A stretch of 23,615 nucleotides of DNA from JAGNLA01 sp964472265. Its GTDB lineage: Bacteria > Caldisericota > Caldisericia > JAAYUI01. Numbering within the stretch: position 1 is the first letter of the stretch; the number at the start of each line of letters is the position of its first letter. This document shows, in pieces, positions 8,101 to 14,573 of this stretch. A program made the translations under genes and the position numbers. The stretch spans positions 1 through 23,615 of the forward strand of contig CAYYJO010000032.1 in NCBI GenBank assembly GCA_964472265.1, given 5' to 3'. The notes below the pieces were generated by a model that did not search any database, had not been told where the DNA came from, and worked only from the letters and a program-made list of their open reading frames with translations.

Positions 8101-8213
8101 ATTTGTCCAATGAACGCGCCAGCAACTGGATTTCTGAAGATGACAATGTTTCAAGGGTTGCGCAGGCAATGTACGATTCAATCAAGCAATATTTTGAAGG
8201 AGACACAAATTGA
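5184..8213 (+). CDS. Exported N-acetylmuramoyl-L-alanine amidase (Amidase_3) with six SH3-like repeats
   Basis: The protein has 1009 residues. ATG 5184 is preferred to ATG 5181 because AGGAGG (5174-5179) then has a workable four-base spacing. After a signal peptide (MNKALTLILALILAFSIMPA, about 1-23) come six bacterial SH3-like repeats, near 25-92, 104-172, 181-247, 255-320, 325-392 and 402-468. Each carries N-I/L-R-x-x-P-like and WYKV...GWV signatures. An AMIN-like segment (about 470-580), a copper-amine-oxidase-N-like segment (588-705) and a second AMIN-like segment (706-815) follow. The catalytic domain (820-1005) keeps the zinc and catalytic residues: DPGHG (D827, H830), YESELAL, SVHFG and IIELMHLSN (E970). 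It cleaves the peptide stem from peptidoglycan in the periplasm or wall. The stop overlaps the rph start. Confidence 0.93.
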   Translation: MNKALTLILALILAFSIMPATAATKTVITVYQETNFRVSNSINSDKVAVIKPPAKFDVVDSAKNGDGELWYKVKLNDGRYAWVFSAVVNVSTVNVEEAIKNQSLVLDAAVYKINIRSSPSKDSSIVATINQKQTFKIISKVQASDNSIWYKIQLDGSKVGWVISTVVSNFVTDQVKQTPVSGKVAIIDPMVNIRSLPSLDSSTVTRTSSTIRPQIISESKDKSGMLWYQVALPNGQNGWVRSDMAKIDKPVSETPQKGLQVSIETGTNIRKDAGTGFAKVTTISQTVDLQVQASKPDVNGDIWYKVSGSFGTGWVMASLVKTVSTLGYTTVNPDANLYISPSKNANVITQTDKQFRCSISGAALTNLNETWYLVTLADVNKTGWVLGDNMKLAGNFTLPPASMIGTNVEVKKETKLTTIPSGNAGYAIYSGGKGVVDAVAVRDKGQLFYRITTGGRTGWISAEFIRKSDKNTLAQANLTDFKYEIKNDIITFNIAYKGNPQDVRTVDKPNDSIVQLYLENSVNASQILNLNVSSSLVSEVSVKQLSISPAIVLVTFATNKAVESYVAPVTSSEGSIVCKIYPRSKDSDIKVVIQGKPVISQIRPYIKDAKPMIPLSAIKDTLGMLTREDASKTEYTLETSDTSRLVFRVGDPQAGSIRDGKKNVFFATPATEKKNGQIFVPIEPIARLLGFKYDFNAPTRSIYLDPVIEKLDFGGCSDKTQGCKTFETEITFLEHYKKDTAPDGRARIVLDYAVLDPVAKTGLDPKRVQVTDTPRIGDKPPSVTILVTLKENETMDVSETKYPSPRLVFMIKEKNKSGLAGKVIILDPGHGTMFLKGAFDGGCKSLNGQYESELALKITIKLRDMLIADKAKVELTRTEEKNSKNPDLDARISRANRSGADLYLSVHFGWSQDPSENGCKTYYYTNLGKKFAEILQSKATRSVPGDNMGARFVGFDVCKNINSMPSVIIELMHLSNERASNWISEDDNVSRVAQAMYDSIKQYFEGDTN

Positions 8214-8920
8214 GAAGCGACGGCAGAAAACCGGACGAACTGAGACAGATCACCATTGAGCCAGGATTTGCAAAATACGCAGAAGGTTCAGCCCTGATAA
8301 CATGGGGTAATACGAAGGTCATTTGCACGGCATCATGGGAGCCAAAAGTTGCTCCATGGCTTAAAGACCTTGGGCAAGGTTGGGTTACTGCGGAATATGC
8401 CATGCTCCCCAGGTGTGCACCCCAACGAATCCAGCGCGACATAATCAAAAAAACCCAGGCTGCAAGGTCTGTAGAGATTCAAAGGCTCATCGGAAGGGCG
8501 CTTCGCTCGATCTGCGACCTCAAGGCATTGGGCGAAAACACGATCACAATTGACTGCGACGTGATCCAGGCTGACGGTGGAACAAGAGTAGCTTCCACGG
8601 TCGGTGGCTTTGTTGCTCTCGTTCAGGCTTGCAGAAACCTGAAAATGAGACAGTTTCCGGTAAAGGATTACCTTGGAGCCGTTTCTCTTGGCATGGTCGG
8701 CGGTGAAATCCTTCTCGACCTCAATTACGACGAAGACAGCAAGGCGCAGGTTGATATGAACCTGATCTCCGATGTAAACGCAAACCTTTCAGAGGTGCAG
8801 GCCACCGGCGAGACCTCAACCATTCCGCTCAAAAAATTCAACGAGATGATGGATGTCGGTTTGCTTGGAATCATGCAGGTAATAGCGAAAATTAAGGAAG
8901 CCATCGGTCCGATCAGATGA
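8210..8920 (+). CDS. rph: Ribonuclease PH
   Basis: RNase PH trims the 3' ends of tRNA precursors by phosphorolysis. The 236-residue length is typical. Diagnostic segments include RSDGRKPDELR at the start, AEGSALITWGNTKVICTA, GWVTAEYAMLPR, RSVEIQRLIGRALR, TIDCDVIQADGGTR and the GETSTIPLKKF segment near the C-terminus. The start is TTG at 8210, overlapping the amidase stop as TTGA. AAGGAG at 8197-8202 lies seven bases upstream and supports this unusual start codon. The gene overlaps rdgB by four bases (ATGA). Pairing of rph with rdgB next to an envelope or spore gene is common in bacteria. Confidence 0.96.
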   Translation: MRSDGRKPDELRQITIEPGFAKYAEGSALITWGNTKVICTASWEPKVAPWLKDLGQGWVTAEYAMLPRCAPQRIQRDIIKKTQAARSVEIQRLIGRALRSICDLKALGENTITIDCDVIQADGGTRVASTVGGFVALVQACRNLKMRQFPVKDYLGAVSLGMVGGEILLDLNYDEDSKAQVDMNLISDVNANLSEVQATGETSTIPLKKFNEMMDVGLLGIMQVIAKIKEAIGPIR

Positions 8921-9486
8921 AAATAGTGCTCGCAACCACGAACCCAGGCAAGATCAGGGAAATTAGATCAATGCTGGGGGGCATTGAAATCATTGGACTC
9001 GATGAACTGAACGTTGACATGCCTAAAGAAAATGGCGAAACAATTGAGGCAAATGCCATTATCAAATCTCAATCGGTTTTCAGCCAGACCGGATTACCAA
9101 CGCTTGCCGAGGATTCCGGCCTTTGCATCGATGCCCTGAGTGGCGAACCAGGAGTTCATTCTGCACGATATGCCGGCGGCACTCCCGAAAATATTGCCAA
9201 AGTGCTCTCCAGGATGGCAGGGATTCAAAATCGTGACGCCCATTTTGAAACGATTTTCTCTTTCACCAGCAACGAGGGGACAAATGTTTTCAAAGGCAGG
9301 CAGGACGGCAGGATTGGCTTTGAACCAAAAGGGGCAAATGGTTTCGGCTACGACCCAATCTTTATTAACGAACTTGGCAAAACCAACGCCGAAAGCTCCA
9401 TCGAGGAGAAAAACTCAATCTCTGCCAGAGGAAAAGCCTTGAGAGCAGCCAAAACCTTTCTGGAAAAACTGTTGTCTGGAGATTGA
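8917..9486 (+). CDS. rdgB: XTP/dITP diphosphatase (RdgB/HAM1)
   Basis: This enzyme hydrolyses dITP, XTP and related non-canonical nucleotides to monophosphates and keeps them out of DNA and RNA. The 189 residues contain the full HAM1 pattern: TTNPGKIREI (7-16), GETIEANAIIKS (40-51), LAEDSGLCIDAL (63-74), GEPGVHSARYAG (76-87), the GANGFGYDPIF substrate loop and a C-terminal SARGKALR segment. The ATG sits in the ATGA overlap with rph, so translation is probably coupled. The stop codon abuts the stop of the convergent coiled-coil gene, with no base between them. Confidence 0.96.
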   Translation: MKIVLATTNPGKIREIRSMLGGIEIIGLDELNVDMPKENGETIEANAIIKSQSVFSQTGLPTLAEDSGLCIDALSGEPGVHSARYAGGTPENIAKVLSRMAGIQNRDAHFETIFSFTSNEGTNVFKGRQDGRIGFEPKGANGFGYDPIFINELGKTNAESSIEEKNSISARGKALRAAKTFLEKLLSGD

Positions 9487-9918
9487 TCAGGATTCGACTT
9501 CAACAAAGATTGAAGAGAACTTCTCTACTATCTCCTCAATTCTCCTCAAATCCTTTGCTTTGCCTTTTTTGGGTTTCAGCTTCAGGTCCTGCAGCTTTTC
9601 CGACATTGACCTGAGTGTGTTGGTCTTGAGCTTCAGGTTGGTTTTGAGAGAATGCTGCGATTCCTCAAGCACGAGGATCAATCCCGAAAGCTGTCCTGAA
9701 ACCACAACCTGATAACGCTCGACAAGCTCTTTTGTGGTCACCCTTAGCTCATAAAGCTGGACAAGAAGGTTCTTGATCTGTTCGTTCTTCCTGTTTGCCT
9801 TTTTCTTTGCTTTTGCGTCTGCAGTTTGTTGTGCTTCTACCGGCTGTGATTTCGATTCATTGGTTTCTTGTGCCTGGCTTCCACCCAGCTCATCAATCGA
9901 CGTAATCTCTTCAAACAT
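9487..9918 (-). CDS. Small charged coiled-coil protein, function unknown
   Basis: The protein has 143 residues. ATG 9918 was chosen because GGAGA lies seven bases upstream; an in-frame upstream start would extend it into the preceding kinase gene. The N-terminus (MFEEITSIDELGGSQAQE) is acidic and probably disordered. It is followed by a Lys-rich stretch (KAKKKANRKNEQ) and a long helical, probably coiled-coil region (about 48-135) ending FSSIFVEVES. It has no signal peptide or known domain. It is the last gene of the ppx-kinase-kinase run and overlaps the preceding kinase by eight bases. It may be an accessory or scaffold protein for those enzymes, but that rests on position alone. Confidence 0.6.
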   Translation of the reverse strand: MFEEITSIDELGGSQAQETNESKSQPVEAQQTADAKAKKKANRKNEQIKNLLVQLYELRVTTKELVERYQVVVSGQLSGLILVLEESQHSLKTNLKLKTNTLRSMSEKLQDLKLKPKKGKAKDLRRIEEIVEKFSSIFVEVES

Positions 9919-10612
9919 TGGCTGTCTCCTTTTTCTGGCTGTACTTCTTCTGAAGTATCGATTCAATCTTCGCCCTCAGCTCCTTGTTGATGGAGCTTGT
10001 TGACCTGTTCCCGTTTATGAATTTGAAATCGCACTCTTTGCCTAAAGTCAAAAAATGCTGGTTCATCTTGGTTTGATACCTGATAAAACTCTCGTACCAG
10101 TCTCTCGAAAAGCCCATATCCATGCCTGATTCCCAGTAGTTGAGCTCTTTTTTTGCCTGCAAGGTTCTGTCGATGAGGATTTTTACCGGCACCTTCAGGA
10201 AGAAGACAGCCTCAGGCTTCACGGCCATTGAATAGACTTTCTGAATCCAGTCGAAAGAAGCACCTCTGGCAAGGTCTCTGGCGATCAGGGTGTAGAAGTA
10301 CCTGTCAGCAAGAACAATATGGCCTGCTCGGAGCATTGGTATGATCCTGTTTTCCAGCTGGTCGTAAAAATCAGTGGCGTAAAAAAGCGAAAGGGTTCTC
10401 GGCGAGAGAATGTTTCCCTGTCTTGCCTGCTCCAGATCCTGCGCTACAAGCTCCGATCTTTTCAGACCGGTGGAGGTGACGGGATAACCGTTCTGTTCAA
10501 GCCACTTGGTCAGAAGATTGATCTGGGTTGTCCTGCCTGAGGAATCAGGCCCTTCGACAACGATCAGGGTGCCTTTGAATTCATTCTTGCCAAACTTCGT
10601 TATGTCGCTCAT
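9911..10612 (-). CDS. Thymidylate-kinase-like P-loop protein with altered Walker A (Lys to Arg)
   Basis: The 233-residue P-loop protein has thymidylate-kinase layout: P-loop VEGPDSSGRTT (19-29), FYATDFYDQLENRIIPMLRA (77-96) and DRY (103-105). The Walker A Lys is replaced by Arg (R27); the codon is AGG in GGC AGG ACA ACC. The canonical TREPGG loop of dTMP kinases is missing. Instead the protein shares SEL after the second strand and the ESGMDMGFS motif (161-169) with its neighbour. The Lys normally contacts the ATP phosphates, so activity may be reduced, altered or dependent on a partner. It overlaps the upstream paralogue by four bases (ATGA), suggesting coupled synthesis and possibly a heterodimer. 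True dTMP kinase function is doubtful. Confidence 0.75.
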   Translation of the reverse strand: MSDITKFGKNEFKGTLIVVEGPDSSGRTTQINLLTKWLEQNGYPVTSTGLKRSELVAQDLEQARQGNILSPRTLSLFYATDFYDQLENRIIPMLRAGHIVLADRYFYTLIARDLARGASFDWIQKVYSMAVKPEAVFFLKVPVKILIDRTLQAKKELNYWESGMDMGFSRDWYESFIRYQTKMNQHFLTLGKECDFKFINGNRSTSSINKELRAKIESILQKKYSQKKETANV

Positions 10613-11286
10613 TTCAGCCCCTTGAATGCAAATTCAGTCAGGTCGATGTTGTCTGAAACAATCTTTCTTACTGCTTCCTGTTGGAGATGGATGTCAATCT
10701 TGGCATCCATGACTGTAAATTTGTACTTCTCTGAAAGCATCTCGTACTCATCAAAGATTTTCCCCTGGAAAATCCTGAACGACTCATTCAGATTGTCAGA
10801 AAAACCCATGTCCATTCCGGCTTCAAAGTACTTCAGGGCTGGTCTGCCGGCCAGAATCCTTCCCAAAGCAACTTCAAGGGGCAATCTGAAATAGAAAGTT
10901 ATGTCAGGCAGGATTGCATAGGAATAGAGGTTGTCCAGCCATTGCGAATCGCAGCCCCTGACGTGATCCCTGGCAAAAGCTGTGAAGGCGTACCTGTCAC
11001 AGAGAACGATGTATCCGGCTTTCAGCATCGGCAGCAGCTGGCGTTCGTACCTGTCAGTAAAGTCAGTTGCATGTATGAGCGAAAATGTTGTAGGAGTAAG
11101 GATTTGTTTTTTCTTTCCCTTTTTGGTGCAGTTTTTTACAAGCTCAGAGCTGTTCCATGGGCTGAAATGGACTTTGTAGTTCAATCCTTCTAGCCACTTG
11201 TGAAGCAGATAAATCTGCGTTGACTTGCCTGAACCGTCCAAGCCTTCAACAGCGACAAGTTTTCCCGGATAATCATTTTTTTTCAT
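10609..11286 (-). CDS. Thymidylate-kinase-like P-loop kinase (canonical Walker A)
   Basis: The protein has 225 residues. The P-loop GLDGSGKST (15-23), HATDFTDRYERQLLPMLKAG (72-91) and DRYAFTAFARD (97-107) place it in the thymidylate kinase superfamily. The usual TREPGG nucleotide loop is replaced by FSPWNSSELVKN, and the C-terminal half has EAGMDMGFS (155-163), shared with the paralogue downstream. It is therefore a divergent subfamily member. The substrate could be dTMP, another nucleotide or, given the adjacent ppx, a polyphosphate-linked reaction; the last is speculation. Its ATG overlaps the end of ppx by 14 bases, in an A8 run, with only a weak AGAGAG upstream. Confidence 0.8.
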   Translation of the reverse strand: MKKNDYPGKLVAVEGLDGSGKSTQIYLLHKWLEGLNYKVHFSPWNSSELVKNCTKKGKKKQILTPTTFSLIHATDFTDRYERQLLPMLKAGYIVLCDRYAFTAFARDHVRGCDSQWLDNLYSYAILPDITFYFRLPLEVALGRILAGRPALKYFEAGMDMGFSDNLNESFRIFQGKIFDEYEMLSEKYKFTVMDAKIDIHLQQEAVRKIVSDNIDLTEFAFKGLK

Positions 11287-12844
11287 TGCAGATCTCTCTC
11301 ACCTTTATGTCTAAACCAAAAATGTTTGCCATCATCTGACCTTTTTTCGAAATCTTGAGGTACTCTGACAGACCTGTCTGGCTGGCGTACACGTCAACAC
11401 CGAGTTTTGTTCCTTCCAGATCAATTTTCACATCCGAGTTTCTTTGCAGATGTTCGCCGTCAAGTGCATCTGCCAGCCTGAGAATGGAGCTTAAAATCAG
11501 GAGTTTGTTCTTCTTTTCCTCTGTAAGTTCGGCAAAACCGGAGTGATCGGGCTTCGGTTCTGATCTTCTGTGGTACCTGGCTATGTTTGCGATAAAGGAC
11601 ATCTGCTCTTTTGAAAAACCCGGCAGTTCTGAGTTGGCGATGATATAGCTTGAGTGCTTGTGATGTTTGTCGTAGGAAATGAACTGGCCTATGTCGTGAA
11701 GCATGGAAGCGGTCTCAAGCATGTTTCTGTCTTCTTCATCAAGCTGGCATCTGTCTTTCAGCTGGTTAAACAGTGACATTGCCATGCTCGTGACAAAAAC
11801 GGCGTGATCTCTGTCAAAGTTGTACTTGGAACCAAGCGCTTCAGTTGCCACTTGAAGCTGGATATCGTGTTCATGAGCATAGACATCGTGGCTTGAAAGA
11901 TTGTCGATAATATCCTTTATTATTCCTTCACGAACGCCAACTCCAGGGACAGTTATCTCATTGTCTCCAAGTTTTCCCAGGATTGTTCTGTAGATTATTG
12001 CCGCCGGAAGGATAATGTCCGCCCTGTCAGGCCTCATCTCGTACAAAGCCTGTCTTTGCGCAAAAGTTGTGTGCCTGAGGGTGCTGATGACATTGTCCAG
12101 TTCGGAAACAGTAATGGTGACCACGTCATCTGTGATGATTTTGTTTTGTGCAATCTTAGCAATTTCCTCGATGTTACCACCTGTTCCGATTACGCCGGAG
12201 TGGTTGAGTCTGGTGAAATGAGGATCGAGTCTCATGCTGCTGATGTAATCTTCCATGATTTTCAGGGATTCCGGGTTGTCCGGGTCGCATTCTGTCGTTT
12301 CAAGCAACCTGACGACTCCATAGGATTTAGATTCGGTAAAAAACCCGGCTTTCATGGCATGAGTTATCTCAACACTTCCACCGCCAAGGTCAATCAGTAC
12401 CCAGTTGTCTGCTGAATAGGGGAGCTTGTCTTTCACGGCCACATAAATAAGCCTTGCCTCTTCGGTGCCGGAAATGATCTCAAGCTTTATGCCCGATTTC
12501 CTCTCGATGCTCTCAACCAAATCCTTTCTGTTTTTGCCTTCCCTCACAGCTGATGTTGCAACCGCCCTGTAATGGGTGACGCCTGATTGAGTGAGGATTT
12601 CCCTTATGGTTACGAACAAATCGGACGCCCTGTCGATCAAATCCTGTTCAAGCATCCCTGTCGTGAACACCCTGTGTCCAAGCCTGACCGGATATCTTCT
12701 TTTGGCAATTGTTTCCGACGACCCATCCTTGAGAAACTTTTTTATGACGAGTCTTATGGCGTTTGAACCGACATCAATTCCCGCGATAATCGGATTTTCT
12801 GCTCCTGAAATGATTGAAATGTATGTTTCTTGTTCCACACTCAC
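11273..12844 (-). CDS. ppx: Ppx/GppA phosphatase (exopolyphosphatase / pppGpp phosphohydrolase) with HD domain
   Basis: The 523 residues match full-length Ppx/GppA enzymes. An ASKHA-fold catalytic half shows GIDVGSNAIRLVI (22-34), ATSAVREGKN (96-105), SGTEEARL (125-132) and DLGGGSVE (152-159). The C-terminal half is HD-type, with MLHDIGQF (H383-D384) and later LRLADALDG. The family removes terminal phosphate from inorganic polyphosphate and/or converts pppGpp to ppGpp; sequence alone does not separate the two. The start is GTG 12844 without a Shine-Dalgarno sequence; a second GTG two codons later is an alternative. It follows queH by 46 bases and may extend the ruvB-queH operon. Confidence 0.9.
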   Translation of the reverse strand: MSVEQETYISIISGAENPIIAGIDVGSNAIRLVIKKFLKDGSSETIAKRRYPVRLGHRVFTTGMLEQDLIDRASDLFVTIREILTQSGVTHYRAVATSAVREGKNRKDLVESIERKSGIKLEIISGTEEARLIYVAVKDKLPYSADNWVLIDLGGGSVEITHAMKAGFFTESKSYGVVRLLETTECDPDNPESLKIMEDYISSMRLDPHFTRLNHSGVIGTGGNIEEIAKIAQNKIITDDVVTITVSELDNVISTLRHTTFAQRQALYEMRPDRADIILPAAIIYRTILGKLGDNEITVPGVGVREGIIKDIIDNLSSHDVYAHEHDIQLQVATEALGSKYNFDRDHAVFVTSMAMSLFNQLKDRCQLDEEDRNMLETASMLHDIGQFISYDKHHKHSSYIIANSELPGFSKEQMSFIANIARYHRRSEPKPDHSGFAELTEEKKNKLLILSSILRLADALDGEHLQRNSDVKIDLEGTKLGVDVYASQTGLSEYLKISKKGQMMANIFGLDIKVREICNEKK

Positions 12845-12890
12845 TTTTTTAGTTGTAAATGTTAGCAGATGATTAGCTGTCGTTAATTGA

Positions 12891-13478
12891 TTATTTGTCT
12901 TGTGAGAGCCAGCTTGGTATCCACTCGGACGCTGGGCCCGCCTTTATTCTTCTGGCTTCTTCGCTCCGCTTTGAGAGCCATTTTGCTTCAACCTTGCTTT
13001 GAAGGCATCCACAGTATTTTTGTCTGAATATTCCAAGATTTATAGCCTGTTCTCTGCTTTGGTCATACAATGGCCTGAAGTCAAAGTACCTGAAACCATC
13101 AAAACTCAAGCCGATATTTTTCAGCAGTTCATGCTTTTGGTACGGTGAAATAAGAAGGCTGGTTGTGAAGTTGGAGAACCCCAGCTCTTTGGCAACTTCA
13201 CTCACCTTTTCAAGTCGAAACGAAAAACAGTGGTCACACTTTGAAGTATCGGTCTTTGGAGTGTACGAATCCTCTTCAATAATTATCGGTTCAAGCTTTT
13301 TCACGGAACAGACGAATTTGAATGCTTCGAGCCTTTTTTCATATTCCTCGGCCGGTCTGATGTTGGGATTAAAAAATATTGGTTTGACCGAAAATCTGTT
13401 TGACTGGAGAAAATCTATCGTTGCAGTTGAGCATGGGCCGCAGCAGCAGTGGAGAAGAATGTCAGAAGAGGTACTCAC
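12891..13478 (-). CDS. queH: Epoxyqueuosine reductase QueH
   Basis: QueH carries out the last step of queuosine synthesis, reducing epoxyqueuosine in tRNA; it is the non-B12 alternative to QueG. The 195 residues contain the family's metal-binding cysteines: HCCCGPCS (C11-C13, C16), KCDHCFSFRLEK (C81, C84) and YCGC (C156, C158), plus SLLISPYQKHE and the FRPLYDQ segment. The start is GTG 13478 inside the 3' end of ruvB (17-base overlap), with AAGG six bases upstream. No other start precedes the essential CCCGPC motif. Confidence 0.93.
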   Translation of the reverse strand: MSTSSDILLHCCCGPCSTATIDFLQSNRFSVKPIFFNPNIRPAEEYEKRLEAFKFVCSVKKLEPIIIEEDSYTPKTDTSKCDHCFSFRLEKVSEVAKELGFSNFTTSLLISPYQKHELLKNIGLSFDGFRYFDFRPLYDQSREQAINLGIFRQKYCGCLQSKVEAKWLSKRSEEARRIKAGPASEWIPSWLSQDK

Positions 13479-14496
13479 TCTCCGCCTTCTTCTTAAGTCC
13501 GACAGCTTTGTAGCCGATCTCTGTAATTACTCTGCCCCTTGGTGTCCTGTCAATCATGCCTTCCTGGAAAAGGTATGGCTCAATAACGTCTTCGACGGTA
13601 TCACGATCTTCAGCCAATATCGCAGCCATGTTGTCAAGTCCGACCGGCCCACCGTTGAAGCGCTCAATGATTGTCATCAGCAGCCTTCTGTCCATCTTGT
13701 CCAGACCCCACTCGTTCACTTCGAGGGCTTTGAAGGTGTCGTCCAGAATCTGCCTTGTTATGACTGCTGATCCAACCACCTGGGCAAAATCCCTTGCACG
13801 CCTGAGCAGCCTTAGGACGATTCTCGGCGTCCCTCTGCCACGTTTGCCGATCATCTGGGCAAGGTCGTGGTCAATCTGGATTCCGAGCGCCTGGGCAGCC
13901 CTGACGGCCACTTTTGCCAGGTCGTCAACCGTGTAGAAATCAAGCCTTTCAATGATTCCAAACCTGTCACGGAGAGGGCTTGAGAGCAACGACAGCCTAG
14001 TTGTTGCGCCAACAAGAGTGAACCTGTTGAGTGGAAGCGTTATCGTTCTGGCCGATGGGCCTTTGCCAAGCACAATGTCGAAGTGAAAATCCTCCATTGC
14101 GCCGTAGAATGTTTCTTCAATCTGGGGATTAAGTCTGTGGATTTCGTCGACGAAAAGGATGTCCCCTTCGGCAAGGCTGGTCAGAATCGCTGCAAGGTCA
14201 CCAGCTTTTTCAATGGCTTTGCCTGTTGTTCGCTTGATCGATGCGTTCATCTCGTTTGCCACAATGCAAGCAAGCGTTGTCTTTCCAAGTCCGGGAGGGC
14301 CATAAAAAAGGATATGGTCAAGAATTCCTTCGCCTTTTCCAAGCTTGGTTCTGTCCCTTTTTTTGGCAGCCTCGAGAAATGTTGCCAGATTCTTCTTCAC
14401 CCTCTCCTGACCGATGAACTGAGAGAGCCTTGACGGTCTCAGCGACAGTTCTTCATCATCAGAGGTAAAATTTGGATCAACGTGACGCTCTTCCAC
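13462..14496 (-). CDS. ruvB: Holliday junction branch migration ATPase RuvB
   Basis: RuvB is the AAA+ motor that drives branch migration with RuvA. The 344-residue length is typical. Visible are LRPSRLSQFIGQ (19-30), Walker A GPPGLGKTT (66-74), Walker B FVDEIH (115-120), sensor GATTR (163-167), the RDRFG arginine-finger region and the C-terminal winged helix (PYLFQEGMIDRTPRGR). The start is GTG 14496 without any Shine-Dalgarno; TATAAT lies eight bases upstream. ruvA and ruvC are not in the window. The gene is first in a run with queH and is divergent from nadA. Confidence 0.97.
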   Translation of the reverse strand: MEERHVDPNFTSDDEELSLRPSRLSQFIGQERVKKNLATFLEAAKKRDRTKLGKGEGILDHILFYGPPGLGKTTLACIVANEMNASIKRTTGKAIEKAGDLAAILTSLAEGDILFVDEIHRLNPQIEETFYGAMEDFHFDIVLGKGPSARTITLPLNRFTLVGATTRLSLLSSPLRDRFGIIERLDFYTVDDLAKVAVRAAQALGIQIDHDLAQMIGKRGRGTPRIVLRLLRRARDFAQVVGSAVITRQILDDTFKALEVNEWGLDKMDRRLLMTIIERFNGGPVGLDNMAAILAEDRDTVEDVIEPYLFQEGMIDRTPRGRVITEIGYKAVGLKKKAESEYLF

Positions 14497-14504
14497 GAAT
14501 TATC

Positions 14505-14532
14505 ATTATAACTTCACGCATTTTCCAATCAA
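14505..14532 (-). promoter_or_regulatory. Predicted ruvB promoter, leaderless geometry
   Basis: On the minus strand TTGATT (14527-14532), a 16-base spacer and a perfect TATAAT (14505-14510). The GTG start of ruvB follows after only eight bases, so transcription would begin at or within one or two bases of the start codon. Confidence 0.65.
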
Positions 14533-14548
14533 GACAGTTGATTTGTCT
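14532..14548. repeat. Inverted repeat over the nadA -35 region
   Basis: AGACA (14532-14536), seven bases, TGTCT (14544-14548). It covers the predicted nadA -35 box and touches the end of the ruvB -35 box. It has the spacing and symmetry of an operator for a dimeric repressor, but no regulator can be named. Confidence 0.35.
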
Positions 14549-14565
14549 GCAATTGATGATAAATT
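14538..14565 (+). promoter_or_regulatory. Predicted nadA promoter, leaderless geometry
   Basis: TTGATT (14538-14543), a 16-base spacer and TAAATT (14560-14565). The nadA ATG at 14574 is eight bases beyond the -10 box and has no Shine-Dalgarno sequence. Confidence 0.5.
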
Positions 14566-14573
14566 CTTGCCAA

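Noticed and set aside
9480..9495. Terminator between convergent rdgB and the coiled-coil gene
   Set aside because: The two stop codons abut, and no GC-rich hairpin with a T tract is visible around the junction.
10609..11286. Annotation as ordinary dTMP kinase (tmk)
   Set aside because: The TREPGG loop typical of dTMP kinases is missing and a different conserved motif is present, so the gene symbol was withheld.
14472..14573. N-terminal extension of NadA
   Set aside because: It would overlap ruvB and the divergent promoters, and NadA family length and motifs begin at METDWTK.
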